A stretch of DNA of 64,000 nt from NCBI GenBank assembly GCA_005405945.1, contig BJHW01000001.1, forward strand, positions 62,001 to 126,000, given 5' to 3'. Below, piece after piece: positions 19,501 through 29,200 of this stretch. The stretch is from Streptomyces violaceusniger (GTDB lineage Bacteria > Actinomycetota > Actinomycetes > Streptomycetales > Streptomycetaceae). The first letter of the stretch is position 1. Each line of letters starts with the position of its first letter. The position numbers and the translations under genes are program-made. The notes beneath the pieces were generated by a model. That model did not search any database. It was not told where the DNA came from and saw nothing but the letters and a program-made list of their open reading frames with translations.

Positions 19501-19537
19501 GGGGGTGCCGGACGGCTGCAGGCCGTCCGGCACCCCC
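19501..19537 (+). terminator. Hairpin terminator after hyuB
   Basis: A perfect 16-base stem (GGGGGTGCCGGACGGC with its complement at 19522-19537) and a five-base loop, 45 bases after the hyuB stop. It lacks a U tract, which is usual for Streptomyces terminators. It lies between convergent operons and can serve both. Confidence 0.85.
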
Positions 19538-19689
19538 GATCTGTGCGCGCTGCCCCCTGAGTGGGTCACCAGCGGATCCCCGATGGCCAACAGGCTCGGC
19601 CGGCGTGCCGCGCGGTACGCGGGCGGTTCGCCGGGACGCGCGGTGCCCGGAAACGAGCGGCGGACCGCCGGCGCCGGTGGCACCTCTCG

Positions 19690-21165
19690 TCAGGCGCCCG
19701 CGTCCCGTCCCGCGTCGCCGGTCCCCGCCAGCGTGAAACAGGCGACGTGAATGGCCAGCCGGTGCTCCGGATCGTCGAAATCCACCCCGCGCGCCCGGAC
19801 CCGCTCCAGCCGCCCCGACACGGTGTTCCGGTGCACCCCCAGCCGTGCCGCCGCCCGGGTCGTGGACCCCCCGCAGTCGAGCACCGCGCCCAGCGTCTGG
19901 ACCAGCACCTCGCCGTCGGGCGCGGACAGCAGCCCGGACAGCACGGAACGGGCGGCCGGACCCAGTTGTTCCTGGGGGAGTGAGGCCAGGACCACGCGGG
20001 GACCGAGCGCGCCGAAGTACTCCACGGTTCCCGGTCGGCCGCGGACGCCCACCGATGCGGCGAGAGCGGCCTCGTGCAGCGAGCCACGCAGGTCTCCCGG
20101 CTCGCCCAGGCCCGCGGTCAACGCCAGCGCGCAGCGCACCTTCGGCAACCGCCGGCGCAGCACCGCGCACACGCGTCGGGCGTCGGTGTCGGCGAACCAG
20201 CTGACCCATCCGTCCTGATGCGGTACCAGGGGCTGGTCGCCGAACTCCTCGTACCACCCGGCCAGTACGCCGGCCGTGGCGACTTCGGGCGCGACCGCCG
20301 GCGCTCCCAGGGCGGGGCGCACGAAGACGGCGATCACATTCTGCGCCAGCTGCCAGCCCAGCTCCTGCGCCTGCCGCTCGGCCTCGTTGCCCGGCTCGTC
20401 GGTCAGCAGGGCGTCCAGGAGCAGTCGCTCCTGGGCGCCACGGCGTGCCAGCGACAGCCTGGGCCGGGCGGCGTTGGCGGCGAGCTGGGTCCGGGCGAGC
20501 CGCAGGATGGTGGTGACGGTCTCCTCGGCGGAGGCCGAGGGCGCTCCCAGCCGGGCCACCAGCCGCGCCCACGGCCTGCCGTCCACGTCGGGCACGGGGA
20601 CGGACACGTCGCCGTCGACCGCGGCGGACCTGCCCGCCAGCAGCCGTCCGTCCTCGCCGACCAGGGCGACGGTGGCGCCCGGGAGTTCCGTGTTGAGCAC
20701 GCCGACGATGCCGCGGAGACTGGACTGCTCGCTAATGGCCGCCGCACAGCGGGCCGCGAGCTGGGCGCGTGCCGCGCCGGGCGCCGCCACCGCCGCGGCC
20801 AGGTCGAGAGCGTACTGGGCCGGGTCCTCGTCGATGATGAACAGCGGGATGCGGAGCCGCTCCGCGAGCGCCACGGCGGAACGGTTCACGGTGGCCTCGG
20901 CCGGGCCGATGACGCAAGCGGCACCTCGCTCCCACGCGGTGCGCAGCGCCGACTCCAGAGCCCAGCCGCCCTGCGCGGCGGGCATGTGCAGGACGAGCGC
21001 GGTATGCGGCCGACAACCGCCCACCTGTTCGAGGTCGGACACCAGAGCGACGTGGTGCACCGGCCCGTCCGGTTGGGCGGCCGCGAGCATCGTGGCCCGG
21101 CCGAGCGGGCCGTGGTGGGCCAGTTCGGCGACGGTGAGGACTTCCGGCAGACGCGGGCGGTTCAA
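19690..21165 (-). CDS. PucR-family transcriptional regulator
   Basis: 491 residues. The N-terminal PucR-type domain (LPEVLTVAELAHHGPLG, PVHHVALVSDLEQVGG) is followed by a GGDEF-like middle region. The C-terminal helix-turn-helix is GGSTTRAAARLGVHRNTVSG, then RLERVRARG. Regulators of this class control purine, allantoin and other nitrogen-ring catabolism. The start is a TTG at 21165 with GGAGG seven bases upstream, and it overlaps the TGA of the DUF917 gene (TTGA). It is the last gene of the MFS/racemase/DUF917 operon and probably its regulator. Confidence 0.85.
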   Translation of the reverse strand: MNRPRLPEVLTVAELAHHGPLGRATMLAAAQPDGPVHHVALVSDLEQVGGCRPHTALVLHMPAAQGGWALESALRTAWERGAACVIGPAEATVNRSAVALAERLRIPLFIIDEDPAQYALDLAAAVAAPGAARAQLAARCAAAISEQSSLRGIVGVLNTELPGATVALVGEDGRLLAGRSAAVDGDVSVPVPDVDGRPWARLVARLGAPSASAEETVTTILRLARTQLAANAARPRLSLARRGAQERLLLDALLTDEPGNEAERQAQELGWQLAQNVIAVFVRPALGAPAVAPEVATAGVLAGWYEEFGDQPLVPHQDGWVSWFADTDARRVCAVLRRRLPKVRCALALTAGLGEPGDLRGSLHEAALAASVGVRGRPGTVEYFGALGPRVVLASLPQEQLGPAARSVLSGLLSAPDGEVLVQTLGAVLDCGGSTTRAAARLGVHRNTVSGRLERVRARGVDFDDPEHRLAIHVACFTLAGTGDAGRDAGA

Positions 21166-22268
21166 CTGCGGACCTCCCCCGGGTGGCGGACGCGTCCTTC
21201 CCGCGGGTGGCGGATCGGGAAGCCGAATGCGCGCGGGCCGACCAGCGCGAGCCCCTGCGGGGTGTGCCACACGGGTGCGGCCGGCACCGTCACGACCTGG
21301 ACCTCACGGCCGACCGTCACGGCTTCGATGTCGATGACGGAGCCGTCGTGCGGGTCGATCAGACAGATGACGTCCGGAACGGCCGCCGCGAGGGCGCCGT
21401 CCACAAGGGCGAGCAGCAACTCGTTCTGTGCCTCCAGCCGGATGGAACGCACCGGTTGGGCATGGGTGCGTACCACGATGCTCGACGGGTGGGCCGGGTA
21501 GTGCGCGTCCGCGGGCCGGGTGCGGTGCTCCAGGTCGACGACTCGGCCGGTACCGAGCACCCGGCTGGCGGTCTGCGCCGCCAGCCGTACGGCGATGTCG
21601 TCGACGTCGGCGGCGTCCAGCAGGGCTCGGCCCACCGCCAGGGCGCGGCTGACCGCCCCGACGATCCCGGCCCGGGGCAGGGTCCCCGTGGTGGTGGGGT
21701 ACAACGCGGTGAACAGCCAGCCGCCGGAGACGTTGACCGCCGCCCGCAGTAGGCGTTCGGCGCGTTCGTCGGCCGCGTCCAGCACCACCGTGTCGCCGGT
21801 GGCACCGACGGCCGCCAGCGGGGTGAGGGGCACCCCGGCCAAGGCGTACGAAGTCTGGTGGATGAGCGGGAAGACGCGGCCCATCCCGTCGCAGTCGACC
21901 AGGGGCAGCCCGAGCAGGGCCGCGGCGGCCACCGGCAGCAGTGCGTTGACGGTGGCGGTGTCCAGGACGGTCACGGCTCCCAATTGCGTACCGAGCCGGG
22001 CCTCCAACGCTCGTACGGCGCGCTCCGGTTCGTCCCCGGCCATGGGCAGTTCGGCCTGCGCGGTCACCGAGCCGACCAGTCCGACCGCGGCGCAGACGGT
22101 GTCCTCGGGAACGTCGTCCGGCCGGACCAGGGGGACCGGACCGTGCTCGGCCAGCAGCGCGGACACCCAGTGCAGCACTCCCTCGATGTCGGCCTGTCCG
22201 GCACCGGACATCAGGAGGTGAGCGCCGGCCGCGAGCGCCGGCAGGTCCTCGATCGTCACCTCGCTCAT
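21162..22268 (-). CDS. DUF917 (S-methyl-thiohydantoin desulfurase family) protein
   Basis: 368 residues. TIEDLPALAAGAHLLMSGAG begins the protein, as in DUF917 proteins. NALLPVAAAALLGLPLVDCD, GMGRVFPLIHQTSYALAGVP and DVICLIDPHDGSVIDIEAV follow the family layout. Members act on thiohydantoins and related ring compounds. The ATG at 22268 overlaps the stop of the upstream gene (ATGA). An upstream extension of the frame to 22490 is not supported. Confidence 0.8.
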   Translation of the reverse strand: MSEVTIEDLPALAAGAHLLMSGAGQADIEGVLHWVSALLAEHGPVPLVRPDDVPEDTVCAAVGLVGSVTAQAELPMAGDEPERAVRALEARLGTQLGAVTVLDTATVNALLPVAAAALLGLPLVDCDGMGRVFPLIHQTSYALAGVPLTPLAAVGATGDTVVLDAADERAERLLRAAVNVSGGWLFTALYPTTTGTLPRAGIVGAVSRALAVGRALLDAADVDDIAVRLAAQTASRVLGTGRVVDLEHRTRPADAHYPAHPSSIVVRTHAQPVRSIRLEAQNELLLALVDGALAAAVPDVICLIDPHDGSVIDIEAVTVGREVQVVTVPAAPVWHTPQGLALVGPRAFGFPIRHPREGRVRHPGEVRS

Positions 22269-23518
22269 GTGGCGGCCCGGGCGGTGGCGCGCACCCGCAG
22301 CCGGTAGGTTCCGGCGCGTACGTACGACAGGGCCGTGGCGGTCGATTCGGCGATCCGCTCCGAGCCGGGGGCGGCGCCGCTCAGGGCGAGCATGCCGCGG
22401 GCCCGCTCCTCGGTGTCGCGCTGCCGTCGGCGCATGTCGTCGGTGGTGTCGGCGTGCACCACAATGTCGAGCCAGGCGGTCGGCGGGCAACAGGCGGCGC
22501 CGACCGTGGCGGGGTCCTCGTCACCGTCCGTGAAGACCGCGGGGATCTCGGGCGAGCCGGGCAGCCAGCGGGACCGGTGGGCAGCGAAGGTCTCACGGCC
22601 GACGAGGGTGAGGACCGGCTGCGGCGCTGCGAGCCGCACGCCGAGGCTGCCGGGGAGATCCGCGGCCACCTGCGGCAGCCCATCGCGCACCTCGCCGATG
22701 GTGCACACCTCGTCGCTGCGGGCGACGATGGCCGCGGTGTGGTGCCCGTGCAGCGCGGCCGCGCCCAGCAGAGTCATGGCCCACTTCGCCTCAAGACCGA
22801 GCACGGGCAGCGCGCGCAGCCGCTCGGCCGAGACCCGGCCGCCGTCGCTCGTGGCGAACCAGCAGGGTAGGGAGCCGGCGGCGCGGCGGCAGCGGTCCAC
22901 GAGCCGTCCGGCGGCGGGCAGCAGTACGGCGTTGAACACGGCGGCCGTCTCGCGCATCAGCAGGCCGACTCCGCCGACTTCGTGGGAGAGGCAGACGCGC
23001 AGTTCGGGGACTGCCTCCAGGACCGCTTCGGCGACCGCCCGCTCATGGCCGGCAGCCCCCACCGCTCCGGTGGCGATCACCGCGACCGCGCCGAGGCCGA
23101 GTTCCCGGGCCCCGTGCGCGGCCTCGACCGCGGCGGGCAGGTCCAGCGGCGCCAGGGCCGTACCGAACAGGTCGTGGCCGCCGCGGACAGCGGCCCGGTG
23201 CGCGACGAACGACCGCAGGGTGGGCGAGGGGTGACCGGCCAACGCCGCCGTGTGCGCGGGACGCGGCAGCACCCGCAGCACGGAGACGGGGTCGGCGTCC
23301 CGCCGGGCGGCGTCCAGCAGCGGATCACTGATGTCGAAGGTCACCGACCGCACGGGGGCCGGAGCCAGCCCGCTGAGCTCACGGACCACACTGCCGGGCG
23401 CACGGGCTCCTTCGCCGGTGCTCCGGGCGAGCACCTGACCTTCGTCTGCGAGGACGGCCCGGATCCCGCGACCGCTCAGCCGTGCACCGATGCGCAATGC
23501 AACCTCCGGCCGCAGCAT
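22265..23518 (-). CDS. Hydantoinase/oxoprolinase-like protein, degenerate N-terminal motif
   Basis: 417 residues. The start (RIGARLSGRGIRAVLADEG) lines up with the RIGIDVGGTNTDAVLxD start of hydantoinase A but has lost the GGT ATP loop. Later parts (RVCLSHEVGGVGLLMRETAA, FNAVLLPAAGRLVDRC) parallel the HyuA segment with SHE, a Thr/Asn pair and the YLxRL helix. It is shorter than HyuA, and the position between DUF917 and a racemase fits a hydantoin operon. It may be a regulatory or inactive paralogue. The family call is tentative. Confidence 0.5.
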   Translation of the reverse strand: MLRPEVALRIGARLSGRGIRAVLADEGQVLARSTGEGARAPGSVVRELSGLAPAPVRSVTFDISDPLLDAARRDADPVSVLRVLPRPAHTAALAGHPSPTLRSFVAHRAAVRGGHDLFGTALAPLDLPAAVEAAHGARELGLGAVAVIATGAVGAAGHERAVAEAVLEAVPELRVCLSHEVGGVGLLMRETAAVFNAVLLPAAGRLVDRCRRAAGSLPCWFATSDGGRVSAERLRALPVLGLEAKWAMTLLGAAALHGHHTAAIVARSDEVCTIGEVRDGLPQVAADLPGSLGVRLAAPQPVLTLVGRETFAAHRSRWLPGSPEIPAVFTDGDEDPATVGAACCPPTAWLDIVVHADTTDDMRRRQRDTEERARGMLALSGAAPGSERIAESTATALSYVRAGTYRLRVRATARAAT

Positions 23519-23542
23519 GTCACGTGATCCGGGCCTCTTGGA

Positions 23543-23740
23543 TCAGTGAGTGACCGAGATTACCCGCGAGGAGGCCAAAGCGGGGATGAACCATTCGATG
23601 TCGGCCTGTTCCGGTCCGGGACGGTCGAAGGAGACGACGTCGACGGATGTCTCCGGGCCGACGGCGTCGGAGAAGGATTCGGCCAGCGCCTTGTCGTAGG
23701 CGTCGGTGCACAGCGGGTTGACCCAGAGGATGCGGCTCAC
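23543..23740 (-). pseudogene. Asp/Glu/hydantoin racemase N-terminal fragment
   Basis: The 65-codon reading SRILWVNPLCTDAYDKALAE, then VGPETSVDVVSFDRPGPE matches the first 50 residues of the Asp/Glu/hydantoin racemase family (MRIxxxNPNTT.., then GPGTxV). The enzyme is usually about 240 residues. Here the similarity ends and a stop follows, so the rest, with at least the second catalytic Cys, has been lost. Its GTG overlaps the MFS stop (GTGA). Confidence 0.65.
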
Positions 23741-25074
23741 TCGAGTTCCTTTCCTTCGGTCTCCGGTAGCGTCAGCCCGAGCAGGGCGGTCGCCACCAGG
23801 AACAGATCGATGAAGACAACGGTGGTCGAAAAGCCGCCGGCGTGGGCGAGCAGGAAGCCCACCAGGCTGGGGGCGACGGTGTTGGCGACGCGCTGCCCGA
23901 AGACGCCCAGGCTGTAGCCCATGCCCCGGACGGGTGACGGATACAGCTCGCCCATCCAGGTGTCCCACACGCCCCAGGCGCCGAGGCTGAAGAACGACAG
24001 CAGGAAACTGCCCGCGTACAACTCGGTCAGGGAGCCCGCGCTCGCAAAGTAGAAGCCGCCCAGCGCAGCCGCGGCCACGTAGACGATGAAGACCTTCTTG
24101 CGCCCGAACCGTCCGGTGAGCACGGAGGCGCTGACGTAGCCCGGGATCATGAACACGGCGCTGATGGCGACGAATCCGAGGCTGGAGGAGGCTGAGAGTC
24201 CACGGTCGGCGAGCAGCGTCGGCAGCCAGGTCTGCAGGCCCCAGTAGCCCCAGGAGAAGAGGAAGTTGACGGTGGTCTGGATGATGGTGACGCGCTTCAG
24301 GGAGCCGCGCAGCATCGTCGTGAGCGACCCGGGCCGCAGGTCCGGCACCGTGAGGGTGGCGCGGCGGTCCAGGCCGGTGACGCCGAGCCGGGCGAGCACT
24401 TCATGGGCCTCGTCGGAGCGCCCCTGCTGGGCCAGCCAGTACGGCGACTCGGGCACCCAGCGGCGTACCACCAGCATCCACAGGCTGGCGCCCGCGCTGA
24501 CGGCCACCACCCAGCGCCAGCCGTGAGCGCCGACCAGCGCCGCGGTGCCGACGGCACAGAGCACACCGAACGGCCAGCCGGAGGCCAGGAACACCGACGC
24601 ACGGCCCCGGTTGCGCACCGGAAGCATCTCCTCGAAGTACGGGAAGGTGATCGTGAAGACACCGGCGAAGGCGAATCCCGACAGCAGCCGGGTGGTCATC
24701 AGCAGTTCGTAGTTGGGCATCATGCTGCCGGCCAGTGTGAGCACTCCGTAGCCGGCGAAGCTGTACATGCAGGTCCGCCGCCGCCCGATCCGGTCGGCGA
24801 TCGACCCCCAGACCAGCGCGCCGGGGATCATGCCGAGGAAGAGCGCCGAGATCACCAGGCCCAGCTGGGATGTGCTGATGCCCAGGTCACGCTCAATGTC
24901 GGCGGACACATAGGTGAGGGTGAGCATCTCCCAGGACTCGATGGCGAACGCCACGAACAGCGCGATGCCGATCTTGACGTGGGAGGCGCCGAGGGTCATG
25001 TCGGCGAAGGCCGCGCCGACGGGCAGCGTCGCCGACGGAGCGGGACGGGACTGCAGAACATCATCGGTGCTCAT
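23737..25074 (-). CDS. MFS transporter (metabolite:H+ symporter type)
   Basis: 445 residues with 12 predicted membrane segments. LVWGSIADRIGRRRTCMY is the MFS signature between helices 2 and 3. PESPYWLAQQGRSDEA lies in the cytoplasmic loop and GELYPSPVRGMGYSLGVFG between helices 10 and 11, as in sugar/aromatic-acid symporters. It is the first gene of the minus-strand operon that continues with the racemase fragment, hydantoinase-like, DUF917 and PucR genes through GTGA/ATGA/TTGA overlaps. It probably imports the cyclic-amide substrate. Confidence 0.85.
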   Translation of the reverse strand: MSTDDVLQSRPAPSATLPVGAAFADMTLGASHVKIGIALFVAFAIESWEMLTLTYVSADIERDLGISTSQLGLVISALFLGMIPGALVWGSIADRIGRRRTCMYSFAGYGVLTLAGSMMPNYELLMTTRLLSGFAFAGVFTITFPYFEEMLPVRNRGRASVFLASGWPFGVLCAVGTAALVGAHGWRWVVAVSAGASLWMLVVRRWVPESPYWLAQQGRSDEAHEVLARLGVTGLDRRATLTVPDLRPGSLTTMLRGSLKRVTIIQTTVNFLFSWGYWGLQTWLPTLLADRGLSASSSLGFVAISAVFMIPGYVSASVLTGRFGRKKVFIVYVAAAALGGFYFASAGSLTELYAGSFLLSFFSLGAWGVWDTWMGELYPSPVRGMGYSLGVFGQRVANTVAPSLVGFLLAHAGGFSTTVVFIDLFLVATALLGLTLPETEGKELE

Positions 25075-25509
25075 CGAACACCTCCATTGAGGGCTGGACG
25101 GGATCGGGTACCGGATGAGTCGGGGACTGTAGGCAGCGCCGCGCGGGAGGCATTGTGCACGGTGAACAGTTCGCGGCGTGGGAATGTGCGGGCCGCAGCA
25201 TCTTGGCCGCTTCCGGACCGCCCACTTCCGGCGCTCGGCCCCGTGAAGCCCTCGGGCCGGCCGGGTTCCCGCTGCGCCGCGGTGTGCGTCCGTCGCGCCG
25301 GCGCATCGAGCACGATAGGCGTGACCTCAGCGGCGACGGTCACGATCGCAGTCGCCTTGGCGTGCGCCCGGTCCCGGCTCGGCGACACGCGTCTCAGGTG
25401 GTACTGGCCGCGCTCCCCCGCTTCGACCGGGCCGGGCGGGACTGGTCCCGCCACTGGTCCTGGGTCCCGCGTCGGGCTTCGCGAACGCCGCCGCCGCGCG
25501 GCCGCGACC
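25075..25509. other. 435-base intergenic stretch
   Basis: It holds the upstream region of the MFS operon and, further right, sequence next to a transposase fragment. I see no gene with start signals or family similarity and no clear operator. Confidence 0.4.
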
Positions 25510-25791
25510 GCCCAGGGGGTTGGTCGACTGGATCTTCTTCCAGTGCCGTTCGGGGAAGTCCGCGAAGGCGGTGAGGTCGGCCTTCGCTTCCAGGAGCATG
25601 GCCTTCACCTCGGGGAACTGCCGTCCGAGCATGTCGGCGACGGTGTCGAACTGGGCGCGGACGGCCTCGGCGGTGGGCTGGGCGAAGATCGTGCGGATGG
25701 TCGCGGCCACCATCTCGGCGGCGTCTTTGGGGATCATCGCGAAGACGTTGCGCAGGAAACTCACATGAAGGGCGTGAAGTCCCGTTGCCAC
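25510..25791 (-). pseudogene. IS256-family transposase fragment
   Basis: The reading HVSFLRNVFAMIPKDAAEMV, then FAQPTAEAVRAQFDTVADML and FADFPERHWKKIQSTNPL is an internal piece of an IS256/Mutator transposase. Similarity stops right after STNPL, the conserved point before the last catalytic region. The first catalytic segments and the C terminus are absent and no inverted repeats were found, so it is a remnant. Confidence 0.85.
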
Positions 25792-25874
25792 TGAGCGACA
25801 GCTGACGCTTGGCCTGCCATGAGCCGTGGGACCACTGTGGTCGCGGAAAACGCCTACATCACAAGGGGAGAACC

Positions 25875-26756
25875 ATGCTCGACAGCCCGCTTGATTCGGT
25901 GAGTCTGGACGACGTCGAGTTGGCCTATCGCGTCGCGGGTGACGGGCCGAACCTGGTGGTTCTACTCCACGGGTGGCCGCAGACGAGCGCGTGCTGGCGC
26001 CATCTCATGGGGCCGCTGAGCAGTGGCCATACCGTCGTCGCACCGGACCTTCGCGGGTACGGAGCCTCGGGGCTGGTACGGTCCGGGGCCTATGACAAGC
26101 GCGCCACCGCTGCCGACGTGAGCGGTCTGATTCGCCATCTGGGGTTCGAGAGGGCAGTGGTGATCGGCCATGACCGCGGCGCCCGCGTCGCGCACCGCTG
26201 GGCACTTGACCACCCCATGGAGGCCGAGGCGCTTGTGCTCCTGGACATCCTGCCCACCCGAGTCGTCATGGACTCGTTCGACCGTGACTCGGCGAGTGCG
26301 ATGTGGCACTGGTTCTTCCACCGGAATGCGGACCTGGCGGCCAGGCTGGTATCCGGTGACGTCGAAGCCTATCTCCGCCACTTCTTCGCGGGGGTTCTCG
26401 AATCCGGTGCCGTCGAACCGGAGACCTTCAAGCATTACGTTGCCGCCTTCAGCGATCCGGCACACCTGCGGGCGTCCTTCGAGGACTACCGGACCGGCTT
26501 CTCGACCGATCGCGAACGGGACGAGGCGGATCACGCCAGCGGCCTGCGGCTACGGGCCCCTTTGCTCGCTCTGTGGGGGCAGGACGGCGGTCTCGGCGGG
26601 AGCGACGTCGTGGACATCTGGAAGGAACATCACGCCGATCCCTCCATGGTGAGCGGCCACGCCGTGCCCGGAGGCCACTATGTCCCGGAAGAAGCGCCCG
26701 GGGAAACGATGCGGGCCATCGAGGCGTTCCTAGGCCGGGTGAATACGGCGACCTGA
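25875..26756 (+). CDS. Alpha/beta hydrolase, fluoroacetate/haloacetate dehalogenase-like
   Basis: 293 residues with HGWPQTS (oxyanion loop) and GHDRGAR, where Asp100 is the nucleophile. Residues aligned with fluoroacetate dehalogenase RPA1163 are all present: Asp100, Arg101, Arg104, Asp124 (LLDILPT), His145-Trp146 (MWHWFFH), Tyr205 (EDYRTG) and His268 (GGHYVPEEAP). His145, Trp146 and Tyr205 form the halide pocket in that enzyme. The position I align with its Trp185 is Val. Activity on fluoroacetate, other haloacids or an epoxide is open. GGGGAG precedes the ATG at 25875. Confidence 0.8.
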   Translation: MLDSPLDSVSLDDVELAYRVAGDGPNLVVLLHGWPQTSACWRHLMGPLSSGHTVVAPDLRGYGASGLVRSGAYDKRATAADVSGLIRHLGFERAVVIGHDRGARVAHRWALDHPMEAEALVLLDILPTRVVMDSFDRDSASAMWHWFFHRNADLAARLVSGDVEAYLRHFFAGVLESGAVEPETFKHYVAAFSDPAHLRASFEDYRTGFSTDRERDEADHASGLRLRAPLLALWGQDGGLGGSDVVDIWKEHHADPSMVSGHAVPGGHYVPEEAPGETMRAIEAFLGRVNTAT

Positions 26757-26967
26757 TCACCCGTCACCAGGCTGGGCCCCTCCCGGGTGGCCGCTGTCCG
26801 AAGTGATCGCTGCCGTGTTGCCCGAGATGGTGCCCTCGGGTAGCGGAGGGCCGAGACCGTGCGGCGCAGGCGGCCAGGCACCAACCGGTCGTACCGGCAC
26901 CGCCGGACCACTCGCTGGAAGAGCTCCGCCGCACGGTCCCGGCCCGTTCAAGAGCGCAGGCACCCGG

Positions 26968-27720
26968 TCAGACCGCGGTCAGACCGCCGTCGACCAGGAT
27001 CTCCACACCGGTCACGTAGGAAGCCTCGTCGCTGGCGAGGAAGAGGACGACGTCGGCGACCTCCTGCACCTCTCCCGCTCGCTTCATCGGAACCCCGTCA
27101 ATCTGTTGGGCTCTCCACTTCGGATCGGCGGAGCCGCGGGATGTGCGCATCGGAGGCAGCATGCCCGGTGCGACCGCGTTGACTCGGATCCCGGCATCGG
27201 CGTAGTGCACCGCCGCGGTGGTGGTCATCGACTTCACGGCGGCCTTGGAGGCGCCGTAGCCCAGGTGCACACCGTGCTGGCCGATCGAGGCGGAGATCGA
27301 GGAGAGATTGACGATCGCACCCCCGTCGGAGCGGGTCATGGCCACGGCGCCGTGCTTGATGCCGAGGAAGACGCCCTTGGCGTTGACCAGCATAAGCTGG
27401 TCGAAGAACCGGGTGCTGGTGAGGTCGGGGTCGAAGGTGCCGCTGATCCCGGCGTTGTTGACCAGTACGTCGAGTCGTCCGAACTGCTCCAGGATCGCGT
27501 CGATGGACGCAGTCCACGAGTTCTCATCGGTGACGTCGAGGTGCAGGTACTTCGCCCCTCCGCCCGCCTGCTGGATTTCCTCGGCCACCACGGCACCGTC
27601 CTCGTCGACGATGTCGGCCACGACGACGGTCGCACCTTCACGCGCGAACGTTTCGGCGGTGGCACGTCCCATTCCGCTGGAAGCGCCGGTGATCAGGGCG
27701 ACTTTGTCTTGCAGACGCAT
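26968..27720 (-). CDS. Short-chain dehydrogenase/reductase
   Basis: 250 residues. TGASSGMGRA binds the cofactor, NNAG is the fourth-strand motif, and Ser (LSSISAS) with Tyr-Lys (YGASK) form the active site. The end (YVTGVEILVDGGLTAV) is typical of classical SDRs. Asp at the end of strand 2 (VVVADIVDE) suggests NAD. It is the last gene of the eight-gene hydroxyquinol operon, 12 bases after the MFS gene, and probably oxidises a ring alcohol on the way to the aromatic intermediate. Confidence 0.9.
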   Translation of the reverse strand: MRLQDKVALITGASSGMGRATAETFAREGATVVVADIVDEDGAVVAEEIQQAGGGAKYLHLDVTDENSWTASIDAILEQFGRLDVLVNNAGISGTFDPDLTSTRFFDQLMLVNAKGVFLGIKHGAVAMTRSDGGAIVNLSSISASIGQHGVHLGYGASKAAVKSMTTTAAVHYADAGIRVNAVAPGMLPPMRTSRGSADPKWRAQQIDGVPMKRAGEVQEVADVVLFLASDEASYVTGVEILVDGGLTAV

Positions 27721-27732
27721 GGATGTCCTTTC

Positions 27733-29083
27733 TCAGCTGGCCCGGGCCAGTTCTTGCGCGGTGGGGAGGGCGTCCTCGGAGGCATACCGCGCCTTGACAA
27801 CGAGCGCGGCAATGCAGACGGCGGCCGGTACGAGCAGGGAGACGAAGACCTGCCGGTAGTTGAGGCCCATCGCGACGAGAACGGTGCCGACCGCCGCACC
27901 CGAGATGGCCCCGAAGCGGGCGATGCCGGTCGCCCAGCTGGTTCCGGTCGCACGAATCGAGGTGGGATAGAAGGCGGCGGACAGGATGGGAAAGCCGGTT
28001 CCTACGGTGTTGGTGAACATGCCCAGCACGAACACGAGCGCCCCGAGGACGAGCACTTGCTGCGGAACAAGGGCGATGACGATCAGCAGGACCGCGGCGC
28101 AGGCCATGGCGGCCCCCACCGTGCGGTGCAGCCCGAACCCGTCCATCAGCCAGCCGATGCCGAGGTTGCCGACGGTGCCCCCGGCCTGCAGCAGTAGCCC
28201 CATCGTCGCCGCGGCGGTCAGGGAGAAGCCCACATCGGTCATCATGATCGGCATCCAGCTGTTCATGAGGTACACGATGAAGAAGGCGGCGACGAACCCG
28301 GCCCAGAGGGTGATCGTCCCGATCCGGAAGCGAGGGGTGACCAGTCCCGCGACTTTGACCTTGGCGGCGACGGCGGGCTCGTCGAGGAAGAACCGGGTCT
28401 CCGCAGGGAAATCTCTCCGGCACGAGGCGGTTCATCAGGGCGACGAGCTCGCCCTGTCGGTCGTTCTGGCGAGCAAGGAACTTCGGCGACTCGGGCAGCG
28501 CGACCGCGACGGCCACGGCGCACACGAGCGGAAGGACCCCGCCGGCGACCAGGGCCCAGTGCCAACTGGCCACCTGAACGAAGAAGTTGGTGAGGTAACC
28601 CGCGAGCGCGCCCCCCAGAGTCATTCCGCAGTAGGTCAGCCCCATCATCTGGCTCCGTCGCCGCGAAGGGGCGTACTCGGAGACCAGCGTCGTCGCGTTG
28701 GGGAGGGCCGCGCCGAGGCCGATCCCCGTCAGCACGCGCAGGATCGAGAACCACACGATGGCCGTGCTCAGCGCCGTCGCCGCACTCATCAGCCCGAAGA
28801 AGACCAGCGACGCGAGGATGACCTTGCGGCGGCCGACGCGGTCGGCGAGCGGCCCCGCGAAGAGCGAGCCGAGCGCCAGCCCGAGGAGTCCGCTGGTGAC
28901 GACAGGGCCGAGCTCGGCTTTCGTGATGTCCCAGTCCGCGATGAGCGAGGGGCCGATGTAGCTGACCATCGCGACGTCGATCCCGTCCAGGGTCACCACG
29001 GCGAAGCACAGCACCAGGACCCGGCGTTGCAGGTAGCCGACTTTGTGCCGGTCTATGACGCTTTGCAAATCGAGTCCGGGCAT
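27733..29083 (-). pseudogene. Aromatic-acid:H+ symporter (AAHS-type MFS), frameshifted
   Basis: The N-terminal part (TLDGIDVAMVSYIGPSLIAD, then GPLADRVGRRKVILASLV and PESPKFLARQNDRQGELVAL) is the PcaK/BenK-type start of AAHS transporters. The C-terminal part in another frame reads YLMNSWMPIMMTDVGFSLTA, then SAAFYPTSIRATGTSWATGI. The switch is near 28405-28425, where one extra base (or two missing) would explain it. The repaired product is about 450 residues with 12 membrane segments. It should take up the aromatic or alicyclic acid degraded by this operon. GGAGG precedes the ATG. Confidence 0.8.
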
Positions 29084-29200
29084 GTGTCCTCCATTGGACA
29101 GGTGAGCGGGTTGCGGCGCGGGGGGTGGGTGGTGTGCGTCAGCGCGTGGCAGAAGAGGTGCCGGGGGACGGCCCCCGTCATGGGACGGGTGAGCGGGCTA

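Noticed and set aside
18178..19683. Long open frame of 501 codons on the minus strand opposite hyuB
   Set aside because: It is an antisense shadow of the hyuB gene; GC-rich codon use keeps the opposite frame open. There is no start signal or family similarity.
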